Assembly (NCBI RefSeq): GCF_016587415.1
Contig: NZ_BNJI01000001.1
Location: 310,001 to 374,000 of the forward strand
Direction of reading: 5' to 3'
From: Ktedonobacter sp. SOSP1-85
Lineage (GTDB): Bacteria; Chloroflexota; Ktedonobacteria; Ktedonobacterales; Ktedonobacteraceae
DNA length: 64,000 nucleotides
The notes below the pieces were generated by a model, which was not told the origin of the DNA, searched no databases, and saw only the letters and a list, made by a program, of their open reading frames with translations. Shown here piece by piece: positions 43,182 through 50,936 of this stretch (its first letter is position 1; every line of letters begins with the position of its first letter). The translations under genes and the position numbers were made by a program.

Positions 43182-43666
43182 AAGTTGCTTGACCTTTCCT
43201 GCGTTTGCTTTTCCTGTCCGTTGTTGTGAACCAGAATACCCAATGCATCTCTCCCCAGGTACGCTTCTACGTGTCACTAAGGAGAAGGCCTCAACGTGAT
43301 ATCCTTTCAGGGGAGTCCCATCTATTTGAGAGAGGCTTAAGACATAGAAACAACGCAAAATATATAGGCATATTTTGTAGATCTAGAGCGTCTTTCTTAG
43401 TAAAGCACATTTGGGAGGCACGCTTCCGAACTTCCCAACGGCCGAACGGCCGAACAGTCTAAAAATTACCATGCTGCCGACAATAACGCAAACATCCCAG
43501 AAGCGCTCTTTAGCGTGTACATCAGTCTGGAACTGGTGTATAATGCGATTGCACCTTGGCCAGACAATATGGTAAGCGGAGCAGGCAAACTTTTGGGGAC
43601 CACGCCTACCTCTAAGTGCTTACAAGGCAGGTACTGTTCGGCAGACATCGGGGGAGACTATTTGTT
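43182..43666. other. Divergent intergenic region upstream of the first kinase
   Basis: About 485 bases. No gene is supported. A TATAAT lies at 43539-43544 on the plus strand without a good -35. Near 43434-43460 the sequence repeats GGCCGAAC twice (ACGGCCGAACGGCCGAAC). It ends with GGGGGAG about 10 bases before the kinase ATG. Confidence 0.45.
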
Positions 43667-44539
43667 ATGATAGAAACAGTTCCATCAGGTTCCATACTCC
43701 ACGGACGGTACCGTATTGAGCGCGTTCTGGGGAGTGGTGGTTTCGGACATGTCTACCTGGGAACCAATATTACCAACACCAATCTCTGTGCGGTCAAAGA
43801 ATATCTGGTTACTGGCGCGAGTGGACAGGAACAGTTGCGCCATGAAGCCGCCGTGCTCAGCCAGCTGCATCATCCCAATCTGCCTGCCTTCCTGGACGCC
43901 TTTATGGAGCGCGGACGCTACTATATCGTCCTCAACTACATTGAAGGAAGCGATTTAACCGACCTGGTCCGCCTGACGCGTCAGCGCGGCGAGGTGATCC
44001 CTATCGCACGTGTTACTGGTTGGCTGCTTGCCATCTGTGACGCGGTACATTTTCTCCATAACCAGCGTCCGCCGATCATCCATCGCGATATCAAGCCTGA
44101 TAATATTCGCATTATGCCCGATGGGACGGCGATCCTGGTCGACCTGGGCAACGCCAAGGCCTCCGCTGACGGAGCGCGCACGCTCTTCTTTATTCGCCAC
44201 CAGGGTACGCCCGGCTATGCGCCACCAGAACAATATCCAGGCGGTACAGGCACTGATGTCCGCTCCGACACCTACGCCCTGGGGGGCACGCTCTTCTTCG
44301 CGCTGACAACGCATGAGCCACCCAGCGTCTCTATTCGCAACCAGTCGATCCAGCAGGGGCGTCCTGATCTCCCTTCGCTGCAAGAGGTTCTGGCCAATAA
44401 TCCACCTGAAGAGAGCGCTGAAGCGCAGGCCGCGCGCCAGTTTCGCCTGGGCGTCTCCCAACCGGGCAAGCCCGCCCCCCGCCACTCGCGGCATGTGGCG
44501 CAACTTGGCGCCCTCCCCCGCAACTGCTCCAGCAGTTGA
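43667..44539 (+). CDS. Ser/Thr protein kinase, N-terminal part (frameshifted)
   Basis: About 290 residues of a eukaryotic-type kinase domain. The glycine loop GSGGFGHVY is near residue 20, the lysine in CAVKEY about 43, HRDIKPDN with the catalytic aspartate about 141, DLG in place of DFG about 158, and GTPGYAPPEQY in the activation segment. The last kinase helix is missing in this frame, which ends at TGA 44537-44539 after a nonsense tail. The missing part (RVIQRAMAMRPKDRYQSV) continues in the next frame down. The likely cause is loss of one base between 44422 and 44536, perhaps in the C runs near 44475-44480 or 44515-44519. It may be a pseudogene, a sequencing error, or need -1 frameshifting. 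Confidence 0.85.
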   Translation: MIETVPSGSILHGRYRIERVLGSGGFGHVYLGTNITNTNLCAVKEYLVTGASGQEQLRHEAAVLSQLHHPNLPAFLDAFMERGRYYIVLNYIEGSDLTDLVRLTRQRGEVIPIARVTGWLLAICDAVHFLHNQRPPIIHRDIKPDNIRIMPDGTAILVDLGNAKASADGARTLFFIRHQGTPGYAPPEQYPGGTGTDVRSDTYALGGTLFFALTTHEPPSVSIRNQSIQQGRPDLPSLQEVLANNPPEESAEAQAARQFRLGVSQPGKPAPRHSRHVAQLGALPRNCSSS

Positions 44540-45303
44540 ATCGGGTGATTCAACGCGCCATGGCGATGCGCCCCAAGGATCGCTATCAGTCGGTTGCGGA
44601 GTTCGCGCATGACCTGCAAATGGTGATGTCTCACCTGCCAACGCCGCCTCCCATGCCCGTGAAGCAGGCAACTCCGAATCCACATACCACCCAGCCTGAC
44701 CTGGATGACGTCTATGATCAGATGGTGGCTGATGGCCGTATTCCAGCCGCCCCGGATCAGGCGGGACCAGCATCCACGCCACAGCCACAGACACAGTCTC
44801 GCTCCTGCACCCACTGCGGTAGTCTGCTACCTACAGGCGCGGCAACCTGTCCCAACTGTGGAGCATCGGTTATCCCAGCCCAGACCAGTAGGGCCAACGT
44901 CAACTCCGTGAGTACCGCCCAGGCGAGGCAGCAAGCAGGGGGGCAAGGTTCCTTTGCGCCCAATAATACGATGCTCAAGCAGGCCGTCTCGAATCCATCT
45001 CTGCCACCGATTGCGCAGACGCCCGCACCTGCCAGCACAGAGACGCCCAGACCCGCGCCCGCACAGCAGGGAGTCTATGCCCCACAGCAGCAACAGCAGA
45101 GTATGGCGCCACAGACGCGCCCACAACCACACCCTCAAGTGCCCCAGCGTCTAGCTGCTCCCCCTGTCCAGGGGCCACCACCTGCCGCAACAGGCTCCAA
45201 CGAGCCACAACTGAACCTGCGCATTCTCTTGCCTGTCTTGCTTGGCGCGCTCATCCTGCTCGCCCTCATTACCGTCTTTGTCATAAGCAATACCCACCAC
45301 TAG
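44536..45303 (+). CDS. Ser/Thr kinase, C-terminal part: kinase end, zinc ribbon, membrane anchor
   Basis: Continuation of the kinase in another frame, open from 44422; the listed start is the TTG at 44536. It begins with the last kinase helix (RVIQRAMAMRPKDRYQSVAE), followed by a Pro/Gln-rich region with a zinc ribbon (CTHCGSLLPTGAATCPNCG). A long disordered Pro/Gln stretch and one membrane helix near the C-terminus (about 230-250) end it. Read together, the gene encodes a membrane-anchored kinase with the catalytic domain inside. On its own this fragment has no obvious ribosome site. Confidence 0.75.
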   Translation: MNRVIQRAMAMRPKDRYQSVAEFAHDLQMVMSHLPTPPPMPVKQATPNPHTTQPDLDDVYDQMVADGRIPAAPDQAGPASTPQPQTQSRSCTHCGSLLPTGAATCPNCGASVIPAQTSRANVNSVSTAQARQQAGGQGSFAPNNTMLKQAVSNPSLPPIAQTPAPASTETPRPAPAQQGVYAPQQQQQSMAPQTRPQPHPQVPQRLAAPPVQGPPPAATGSNEPQLNLRILLPVLLGALILLALITVFVISNTHH

Positions 45304-45331
45304 ACAGCATATATTTTTAGATACAGCGTGC

Positions 45332-45395
45332 AAGATGGGGACGAAACGTCATGCGCCGCTGACGGACGCGGCGCATGACGTTTCGTCCCCATCTT
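45332..45395. terminator. Perfect 28-bp hairpin between kinase and APH-like genes
   Basis: Arms 45332-45359 and 45368-45395 are fully complementary around an 8-base loop. It sits between the convergent ends of the kinase and the phosphotransferase-like gene and is the longest perfect stem in the window. Confidence 0.82.
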
Positions 45396-45403
45396 TAAAT
45401 CTT

Positions 45404-46489
45404 TTATGCCCACATTTCCTGGAGTGCCGGGCGGATGCGGTTGAGCCAGGCGGGTAGGGAATTGGCCCACTCCAGGCGCTCCATCAGGCCTTCAACCCGC
45501 GTGTCGCTGAACTCCTCCTGCACGAAGAAGAGATCCTCCAGCGGCCCATTGATCGTCACGATAGGCGCGACAATCGTCAGCGCGTCCGCTAAGAGGGCAG
45601 CCTCGCCCTTCACAGGCGGGAAGACCTCGCCGTAGGCCTCAAGAAACTGGCGGGCGCGCTCCGGATCAAAGCCGCGCTTCACCAGGGGTGGCGTCAGGGT
45701 CTCTCCTGGATGCCAGGAGAGGGCGCAGAAGTAGAACAGGGCGTAGGCGACCTCGAAGATGCGCTTCTCCCAGCGCGAGGCCTCCAAACCCATGACAGAG
45801 GTAACCCCCTGTGGATCGAAACGCAGGTTGAGCGCGTGATAGTCACCGTGAATATGGAACTCGGGCAGATCCTTGCCTGCGCCAATCGCCATCATCGAGG
45901 CGGGCAGAATCTTCTCCCACTGCTCCGCCCAGGTGGTCAGCGCCATGGCGATAGCCTGGTTATCGTATGTGTCCGCACGCTCACGTGCCAGTCCCAGCCA
46001 GTTCTGGACCATCGCGCCAATATGCGCCTCCGCTGGCCAGCGATACTGCGCTCCCGGATACCGGCTGGATGCCTGGTGTAAGCGTCCCAGCATGGCAGCC
46101 GCGGACCCGCACCATTGAAAGCTGCGTGGATTGAGCGTGCTAAAGAGCTCGCCTTCAGGCCACTCCTGTAGCTCAAAGCAATCCTCGCCTACGGCAACAA
46201 AGGGCGCCCCCTCTGGCGTCTGGTGCAGCGCGGGCAAGGGAATGCCCTGCTCACGCAGGTAACGCTGAAAGGCGTAGCGGTGCCCTTCATCCTGTCCCAT
46301 CGGACTCTCGGGGCGCTCGCGTAATATGTAGCGCCTTCCTTCGATTCCGACCAGCAGGCCCAGGCTTGTGTCGTTGGAGAACTCGGCTGGGCCGAGGTTT
46401 TCCCATGTATGAATGCCAAAGGCCTGCATGACGCCCTGTACGTCAAGCAGGTCCTCGGCAGTGTTCTGCGTTCTCTCTTGCTCTTCCAT
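45404..46489 (-). CDS. Aminoglycoside phosphotransferase-fold (APH/ChoK-like) protein
   Basis: A 361-residue kinase-like protein. The N-lobe has RYILRERPESP, and the catalytic loop is FHIHGDYHALNLRFD, the usual HGDxHxxN motif with Asp and Asn. The following metal-binding segment, normally IDFD or similar, reads VMGLEASRWEKR, so the first aspartate is missing and a glutamate stands nearby. Family members phosphorylate homoserine, choline, antibiotics or fructosamines. Activity here is uncertain because of the altered motif. It is upstream-coupled to the rhodanese gene 15 bases away on the same strand. Confidence 0.82.
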   Translation of the reverse strand: MEEQERTQNTAEDLLDVQGVMQAFGIHTWENLGPAEFSNDTSLGLLVGIEGRRYILRERPESPMGQDEGHRYAFQRYLREQGIPLPALHQTPEGAPFVAVGEDCFELQEWPEGELFSTLNPRSFQWCGSAAAMLGRLHQASSRYPGAQYRWPAEAHIGAMVQNWLGLARERADTYDNQAIAMALTTWAEQWEKILPASMMAIGAGKDLPEFHIHGDYHALNLRFDPQGVTSVMGLEASRWEKRIFEVAYALFYFCALSWHPGETLTPPLVKRGFDPERARQFLEAYGEVFPPVKGEAALLADALTIVAPIVTINGPLEDLFFVQEEFSDTRVEGLMERLEWANSLPAWLNRIRPALQEMWA

Positions 46490-46504
46490 TGTTGTTTGTG
46501 GTCT

Positions 46505-47419
46505 CTAGATTTCTGTGGGCAAGTCGGCGCGACTGCCCCATTCGTTCCAGGAGCCGTCGTAGTTGGTCAGCCGTGGATAGCCAAGCATCGCCAGGCTAAA
46601 CAGGACCGTGGTGGCCGCTACCCCGCCATTGCAATAAGCAACGACGTGCTGCTCCGGCACCACGCCAGCCGAGGTAAAGATCTGCTGTAGCTCCTCGTTG
46701 CTGCGGAACGTCCCTGTTTGCGGATCGATGAGCTCCTCGCGGGGTAGGCTGAGCGCTCCTGGAATATGTCCAGCCCGTCCCTCGCCACGTCTCACCTGGC
46801 CGCTATACTGACCCGTATCGCGTGCGTCAACCAGGGTCATCCCCTGCTGTCCAAGCATCGCGAGCAACTCTTGCGCCGTCGCACGCAATTGCGGCTGCGT
46901 CACGGGGGTAAAACTCGTTGGCTCATAGGTGTGGACCGTTGAGGTAAGTGGGCGCTGCTCGCGTTTCCACTTGGGAAGGCCACCATTGAGCACCACGACC
47001 TGGGTGTGACCATAGTAGTTCAACGCCCACCACAGGCGGGTCGCAAACTGCGAGGCCGGGTGCGCATCATAGGCAACTACCAGGTGTTGATCCCCGATCC
47101 CCAGGCGCCCCAGCACCTCGGCGAAGCGCTCTGCCGGGGCCACTTGAGCCTCTACCGCGTCATCCGGGTCAACGATGTCGCTACTCCAATCAATATACAC
47201 CGCGCCCGGAATATGCTCCTGCTCATACTCATCGCGCGCGCCGACATAGTGCGCGTCCTGAACCTTTGTCCCATCAGGGCCCTCGCGCTCAATGTTGCGG
47301 ACATAGCCGCGCATATCGACGATGCGCAGATGCGGATCATGCAGATGCTCTGCCAGCCAGTCCGTCTCGACCAGAAAATTATGACGCTGTGTCTCCGTCT
47401 TCAGGCTCTCCTGCTGCAA
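46505..47419 (-). CDS. Sulfurtransferase (thiosulfate/3-mercaptopyruvate, tandem rhodanese)
   Basis: A 304-residue protein with two rhodanese domains. The first is inactive-like (VETDWLAEHLHDPHLRIVDM, then GAVYIDWSSDIVDP). The second holds the active cysteine in VAYCNGGVAATT, and ends LTNYDGSWNEWG. It transfers sulfane sulfur from thiosulfate or 3-mercaptopyruvate to an acceptor. The CNGGVA loop differs from the common CRxGxR/T loops, so the donor preference is open. The TTG start has GAGGAAG about 11 bases upstream. Confidence 0.92.
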   Translation of the reverse strand: MQQESLKTETQRHNFLVETDWLAEHLHDPHLRIVDMRGYVRNIEREGPDGTKVQDAHYVGARDEYEQEHIPGAVYIDWSSDIVDPDDAVEAQVAPAERFAEVLGRLGIGDQHLVVAYDAHPASQFATRLWWALNYYGHTQVVVLNGGLPKWKREQRPLTSTVHTYEPTSFTPVTQPQLRATAQELLAMLGQQGMTLVDARDTGQYSGQVRRGEGRAGHIPGALSLPREELIDPQTGTFRSNEELQQIFTSAGVVPEQHVVAYCNGGVAATTVLFSLAMLGYPRLTNYDGSWNEWGSRADLPTEI

Positions 47420-47436
47420 CGATTTTTTCTTCCTCT

Positions 47437-47979
47437 CTATGAGAACAACCTGGCGGCCTCTGGATTATCGGTACTCACAAAATGCGCGGGTGCTCCCAGC
47501 ACAGTAGTTGGCTTGATTTCCAGAATGCGCATCGAACCATTGGGCGTCTGTGTTGTCACATGGCGCTGGATGACCAGGCCCAGGGGACGAGCCAGGACCA
47601 GGGCGGCCGTCGAGGCCAGAATGGCGTTGTTGGCCGTACTATAGGGACGGCGCATCTTGGAAACCACCATCGCCGAAAGGCCCGTCAGCATACCCGCGAC
47701 CGCCAGATTGGTACCACAGCGCTCATGCACCGCCAATTCGGGCTGGGTGGTGCGCAAGAGCTGGAGGGCCTCCTGGGCGGCGGGTAGGATGGCCTCGGTG
47801 GGGAGGTCACCAAAAACAAAGAAACCGGCGGCAAAGGAGATGCCAGAGAGACGCACTTCAGGAAACTTACGAGACAGTAAGACAATCGTGGCATGTTCAA
47901 GCGCGTGATTCTGACGCACAGCGGGACCCAACGTCAATTGTTGCGCAACTTGAATCAGTGGATTGATCGACGTCATCAT
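47437..47979 (-). CDS. DUF6391-type protein
   Basis: A 180-residue protein matching what I know of the DUF6391 group: VRQNHALEHATIVLLSRKFP near the start, then LSGISFAAGFFVFGDLPTEA, and HERCGTNLAVAG with a short hydrophobic stretch after it. Two hydrophobic segments (about 90-110 and 118-135) suggest membrane association. The conserved HALEHAT and CGTN hint at a metal or catalytic site, but no function is known. It ends 17 bases before the rhodanese start, so the two are probably co-transcribed. Confidence 0.8.
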   Translation of the reverse strand: MMTSINPLIQVAQQLTLGPAVRQNHALEHATIVLLSRKFPEVRLSGISFAAGFFVFGDLPTEAILPAAQEALQLLRTTQPELAVHERCGTNLAVAGMLTGLSAMVVSKMRRPYSTANNAILASTAALVLARPLGLVIQRHVTTQTPNGSMRILEIKPTTVLGAPAHFVSTDNPEAARLFS

Positions 47980-48006
47980 ATCTTCCTTCCTGCTTATGGC
48001 AGCAAA

Positions 48007-49431
48007 CTACGGCCCATATGTTATATTAAACACCACGCCTTCATCCCCAAAATGGATGACATCTCCATCATTTAAGACCACCGGCTGTTGAATCCGTATG
48101 TTATTAACCGTGGTGCCATTGACGCTGTTGAGATCGGCCAGGAACCAGCGTCCCTCGGCGAACCAGAGGCGTGCGTGATGGCGTGAGACCGTGCGCCCCG
48201 AGATGACCAGGTCGCAGCCATTGGTGCGCCCAATCTTGGTCACATCCTGGTGGAAACGATAGGCACGCCCAGCCAGGGGACCGCTTTGGAGCGTCAAGCG
48301 TGCCAGCACTGGCCGCCCGCTCGCATCTGTATAGCGATCCATAATAGCGCGCTTATTCGTCAGGTCGTCACCACACGTCGTACAGAAGAGGCGCGCCGCG
48401 GGATTCTGCGCGCCACAGCGGAAACACGTCACCGTCTGGGCTGGCATATTCGCGGCAGGCGTAGAGGCCAGCTGTCCCGAGTTCGGCGTCTGCACGAAGC
48501 TTTGATCTGGCGAGGACATGGGGCCAGAGAGCCGCCGGGAACGAGAGAGCGACAGGTTTGAGGACGCCATAGTGCTGGTCAGCGCGGAGATAAAGTCATC
48601 CGCCGACTGATAGCGATCACTGGGCGACTTGGCACACATCTTCTGGATGACCTGAATGATCCCGGGAGGTACATTCTCGGCCTGCAAACGCTCGATGGGC
48701 AGAGGATCATTCACATGCTTGAGCGTGATTGAGAGCGGGTTCTCCGCCGAAAATGGGACCTTCCCGGTCAGGCAGTGAAAGAAGACGACGCCCAGCGAGT
48801 AGATATCGCTCCGGCGATCAACGGCCTGGCCCGTTCCCTGCTCAGGCGACATATATTGCGGGGTACCAATGCCTGTCCCCACGCGAGTCAAGTTGGTCGT
48901 GCCTTCGAGAATCTTGGCGATGCCAAAGTCGGAGAGCAGGAGGTGTCCATCCTTGCGCAGGAGCATATTGGCTGGCTTGACATCGCGGTGAATAATCCCA
49001 TTGCGATGCGCGCAGTCGAGGCCCTCAGCAGCCTGAATCATAAAATCCGCAGCCTCAGCCACAGGTATGGGACCCTTGAGGCGGTCCTTGAGCGTACCGC
49101 TTTCTACGTACTCCATGACGATGAAAGTGATGTTCTCAAGCTCGCCAAAGTCATGAATCTGCACGATGTTAGGATGCGCCAGTTTCGCCACCGAGCGTGC
49201 CTCCTGCACAAAGCGCTTGACAAAGATCGGGTCGCGCGCGTGATAGGCGGGCAAGACCTTGATGGCTACATAGCGATCCAGGGTGGACTGATATGCCTTG
49301 AAGACTGCCGCCATTCCGCCAGCACCGATGCGCTCTACAATGCGGAATTGGCCTAGTGTCTTTCCAATGAGTGCTCCCGCATCTTCGTTACGACCAGCAG
49401 GCTGGCGTGGAGACATATTCTCTGGTTGCAT
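48007..49431 (-). CDS. Ser/Thr protein kinase with zinc ribbon and FHA domain
   Basis: About 474 residues. The kinase domain (about 25-285) has GAGGMAAVF, the lysine in VAIKVLP (about 58), IIHRDVKPANM with Asp about 150, and DFG (168-170). A zinc ribbon follows (about 336-354, CFRCGAQNPAARLFCTTCG), then an FHA domain (about 378-471) with GRTNGCDLVI and VSRHHARLWF. No membrane helix is visible, so it is probably soluble. FHA domains bind phosphothreonine, so it may recognise its own or a partner's phosphorylation. The start at 49431 has GGAG about 10 bases upstream; the frame extends 17 codons further. Confidence 0.9.
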   Translation of the reverse strand: MQPENMSPRQPAGRNEDAGALIGKTLGQFRIVERIGAGGMAAVFKAYQSTLDRYVAIKVLPAYHARDPIFVKRFVQEARSVAKLAHPNIVQIHDFGELENITFIVMEYVESGTLKDRLKGPIPVAEAADFMIQAAEGLDCAHRNGIIHRDVKPANMLLRKDGHLLLSDFGIAKILEGTTNLTRVGTGIGTPQYMSPEQGTGQAVDRRSDIYSLGVVFFHCLTGKVPFSAENPLSITLKHVNDPLPIERLQAENVPPGIIQVIQKMCAKSPSDRYQSADDFISALTSTMASSNLSLSRSRRLSGPMSSPDQSFVQTPNSGQLASTPAANMPAQTVTCFRCGAQNPAARLFCTTCGDDLTNKRAIMDRYTDASGRPVLARLTLQSGPLAGRAYRFHQDVTKIGRTNGCDLVISGRTVSRHHARLWFAEGRWFLADLNSVNGTTVNNIRIQQPVVLNDGDVIHFGDEGVVFNITYGP

Positions 49432-49643
49432 ACCCCTGACAACTCCGTTATCCGAAACTTGATGCCTGGTGTGGGTTCCCACTACGCCAGAAAGATCAGC
49501 GCATAAGAACCTGGCATCCCTCGACAGAAAACGCCCATTGTGTTTTCTCTCTTGAAACAGTCTTTCGCTCGTTTTGAAGCGTTCCTGTTTCTCCTTGATT
49601 ATACAGATAGAAACGTACTCTGTCGAGAGAAATCCAACAAAAC

Positions 49644-50936
49644 TTACCCTTCCAACAGAAGTGCTTCTGGGTCTTCCACCAATTCCTTTACTTTCACCAG
49701 GAAGCGCACCGCTTCACTTCCATCGACGATACGATGGTCATAGGAGAGCGCGACATACATCATGGGGCGAATAACCACCTGCCCATCGATGGCAACGGGG
49801 CGCTGCTCAATCTTGTGCATGCCCAGGATGCCTACCTGTGGCCCATTGAGGATAGGTGTAGAGAGCATCGAGCCGAAAGTTCCACCATTGGTAATCGTAA
49901 ACGTGCCGCCTTGTAGTTCCGCCAGCGAAAGCGTATTCGTGCGGGCACGCTTAGCCAGGTCCCCGATCTCCCGCTCAATGGCGGCGAAGGACTTGCGGTC
50001 CGCGTCACGAACCACGGGCACTACCAGGCCCTCTTCCGCGCCTACCGCGATCCCAATATCATAATAGTGCTTGAGCACCATTTCATTGCCCTGAATCTCG
50101 GCATTGAGGCGAGGGAAGGCTTTGAGCGCGCCCACGACGGCCTTGGTAAAGAAGGACATAAAGCCAAGCGAGACATTATGGCGCTCCTTAAAGGCCTCCT
50201 TGCGGCGGCTACGCACATCCATGACTGCACTCATGTCGATCTCATTGAAGGTGGTCAGCATGGCCGCCGTATGTTGGGCCTCGACCAGGCGCTGGGCAAT
50301 GGTCTGACGACGGCGCGACATGCGCACGCGCTCCTCACGACGTGAGGCATCCGCTGCGGGCTGTGCCGGAGGTAACACAGGCTGTACCGCCTGCGAGGGA
50401 GCCGCGGGTGTCGTCTGTGGGGATACCGCTGTCGTGGCTGGAACGGCCTGGCTGGAGCTCTCCTCCAGGTAGCTCATGACATCTTCTTTGGTAACCCGGC
50501 CATGCGGGCTACTGCCCCTGACCTGGGAAATATCGACGTTATGCTCGGCGGCGATCCGGCGGGCCAGTGGCGATGGTGGGCGCTGCGATTCCCCGGCGGA
50601 TGTTAAAGGCTGCGAGGTCGTGCGCTTGATCTCTTCGCTTTGTGGCGCGGGAGCCGTGGCAATGGCACCATTGCTGCTCCCCTTACCACTGACCTGGGCC
50701 TCCTGTCCAAGGAACGCGATCACTTCACCCACCTGGACGGTCTCACCCTCGCGCTTGAGAATTTTATGAATCACGCCATCTTGCTCGGCGTTGACTTCGA
50801 CATTGACTTTATCAGTCTCTAGCTCGGCCAATGTTTCACCCTGGTGGACAGCATCGCCCTCTTTCTTGAGCCAGGTTGCGATGGTGGCATCGACAATCGA
50901 CTCTCCCAGGATTGGCACACGAATCTCATCGGACAT
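49644..50936 (-). CDS. sucB: 2-oxoglutarate dehydrogenase complex E2 (dihydrolipoyl succinyltransferase)
   Basis: A 430-residue E2 enzyme. A lipoyl domain at the start carries the lipoyl lysine in ETDKVNVEV (about 43). A subunit-binding domain follows ([20 protein letters not shown]), then the acyltransferase core ending in [17 protein letters not shown] with the catalytic histidine. It passes succinyl groups to CoA. GGAGGGAAAC precedes the ATG, which overlaps the sucA stop by 11 bases. The core is OdhB-like; a branched-chain E2 is less likely because of the neighbouring SucA. Confidence 0.92.
   Translation of the reverse strand: MSDEIRVPILGESIVDATIATWLKKEGDAVHQGETLAELETDKVNVEVNAEQDGVIHKILKREGETVQVGEVIAFLGQEAQVSGKGSSNGAIATAPAPQSEEIKRTTSQPLTSAGESQRPPSPLARRIAAEHNVDISQVRGSSPHGRVTKEDVMSYLEESSSQAVPATTAVSPQTTPAAPSQAVQPVLPPAQPAADASRREERVRMSRRRQTIAQRLVEAQHTAAMLTTFNEIDMSAVMDVRSRRKEAFKERHNVSLGFMSFFTKAVVGALKAFPRLNAEIQGNEMVLKHYYDIGIAVGAEEGLVVPVVRDADRKSFAAIEREIGDLAKRARTNTLSLAELQGGTFTITNGGTFGSMLSTPILNGPQVGILGMHKIEQRPVAIDGQVVIRPMMYVALSYDHRIVDGSEAVRFLVKVKELVEDPEALLLEG

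Noticed and set aside
43955..44794. A 279-codon minus-strand frame across the kinase frameshift
   Set aside because: It crosses the break, but its translation is low-complexity Arg/Trp-rich and the sense strand carries kinase motifs.
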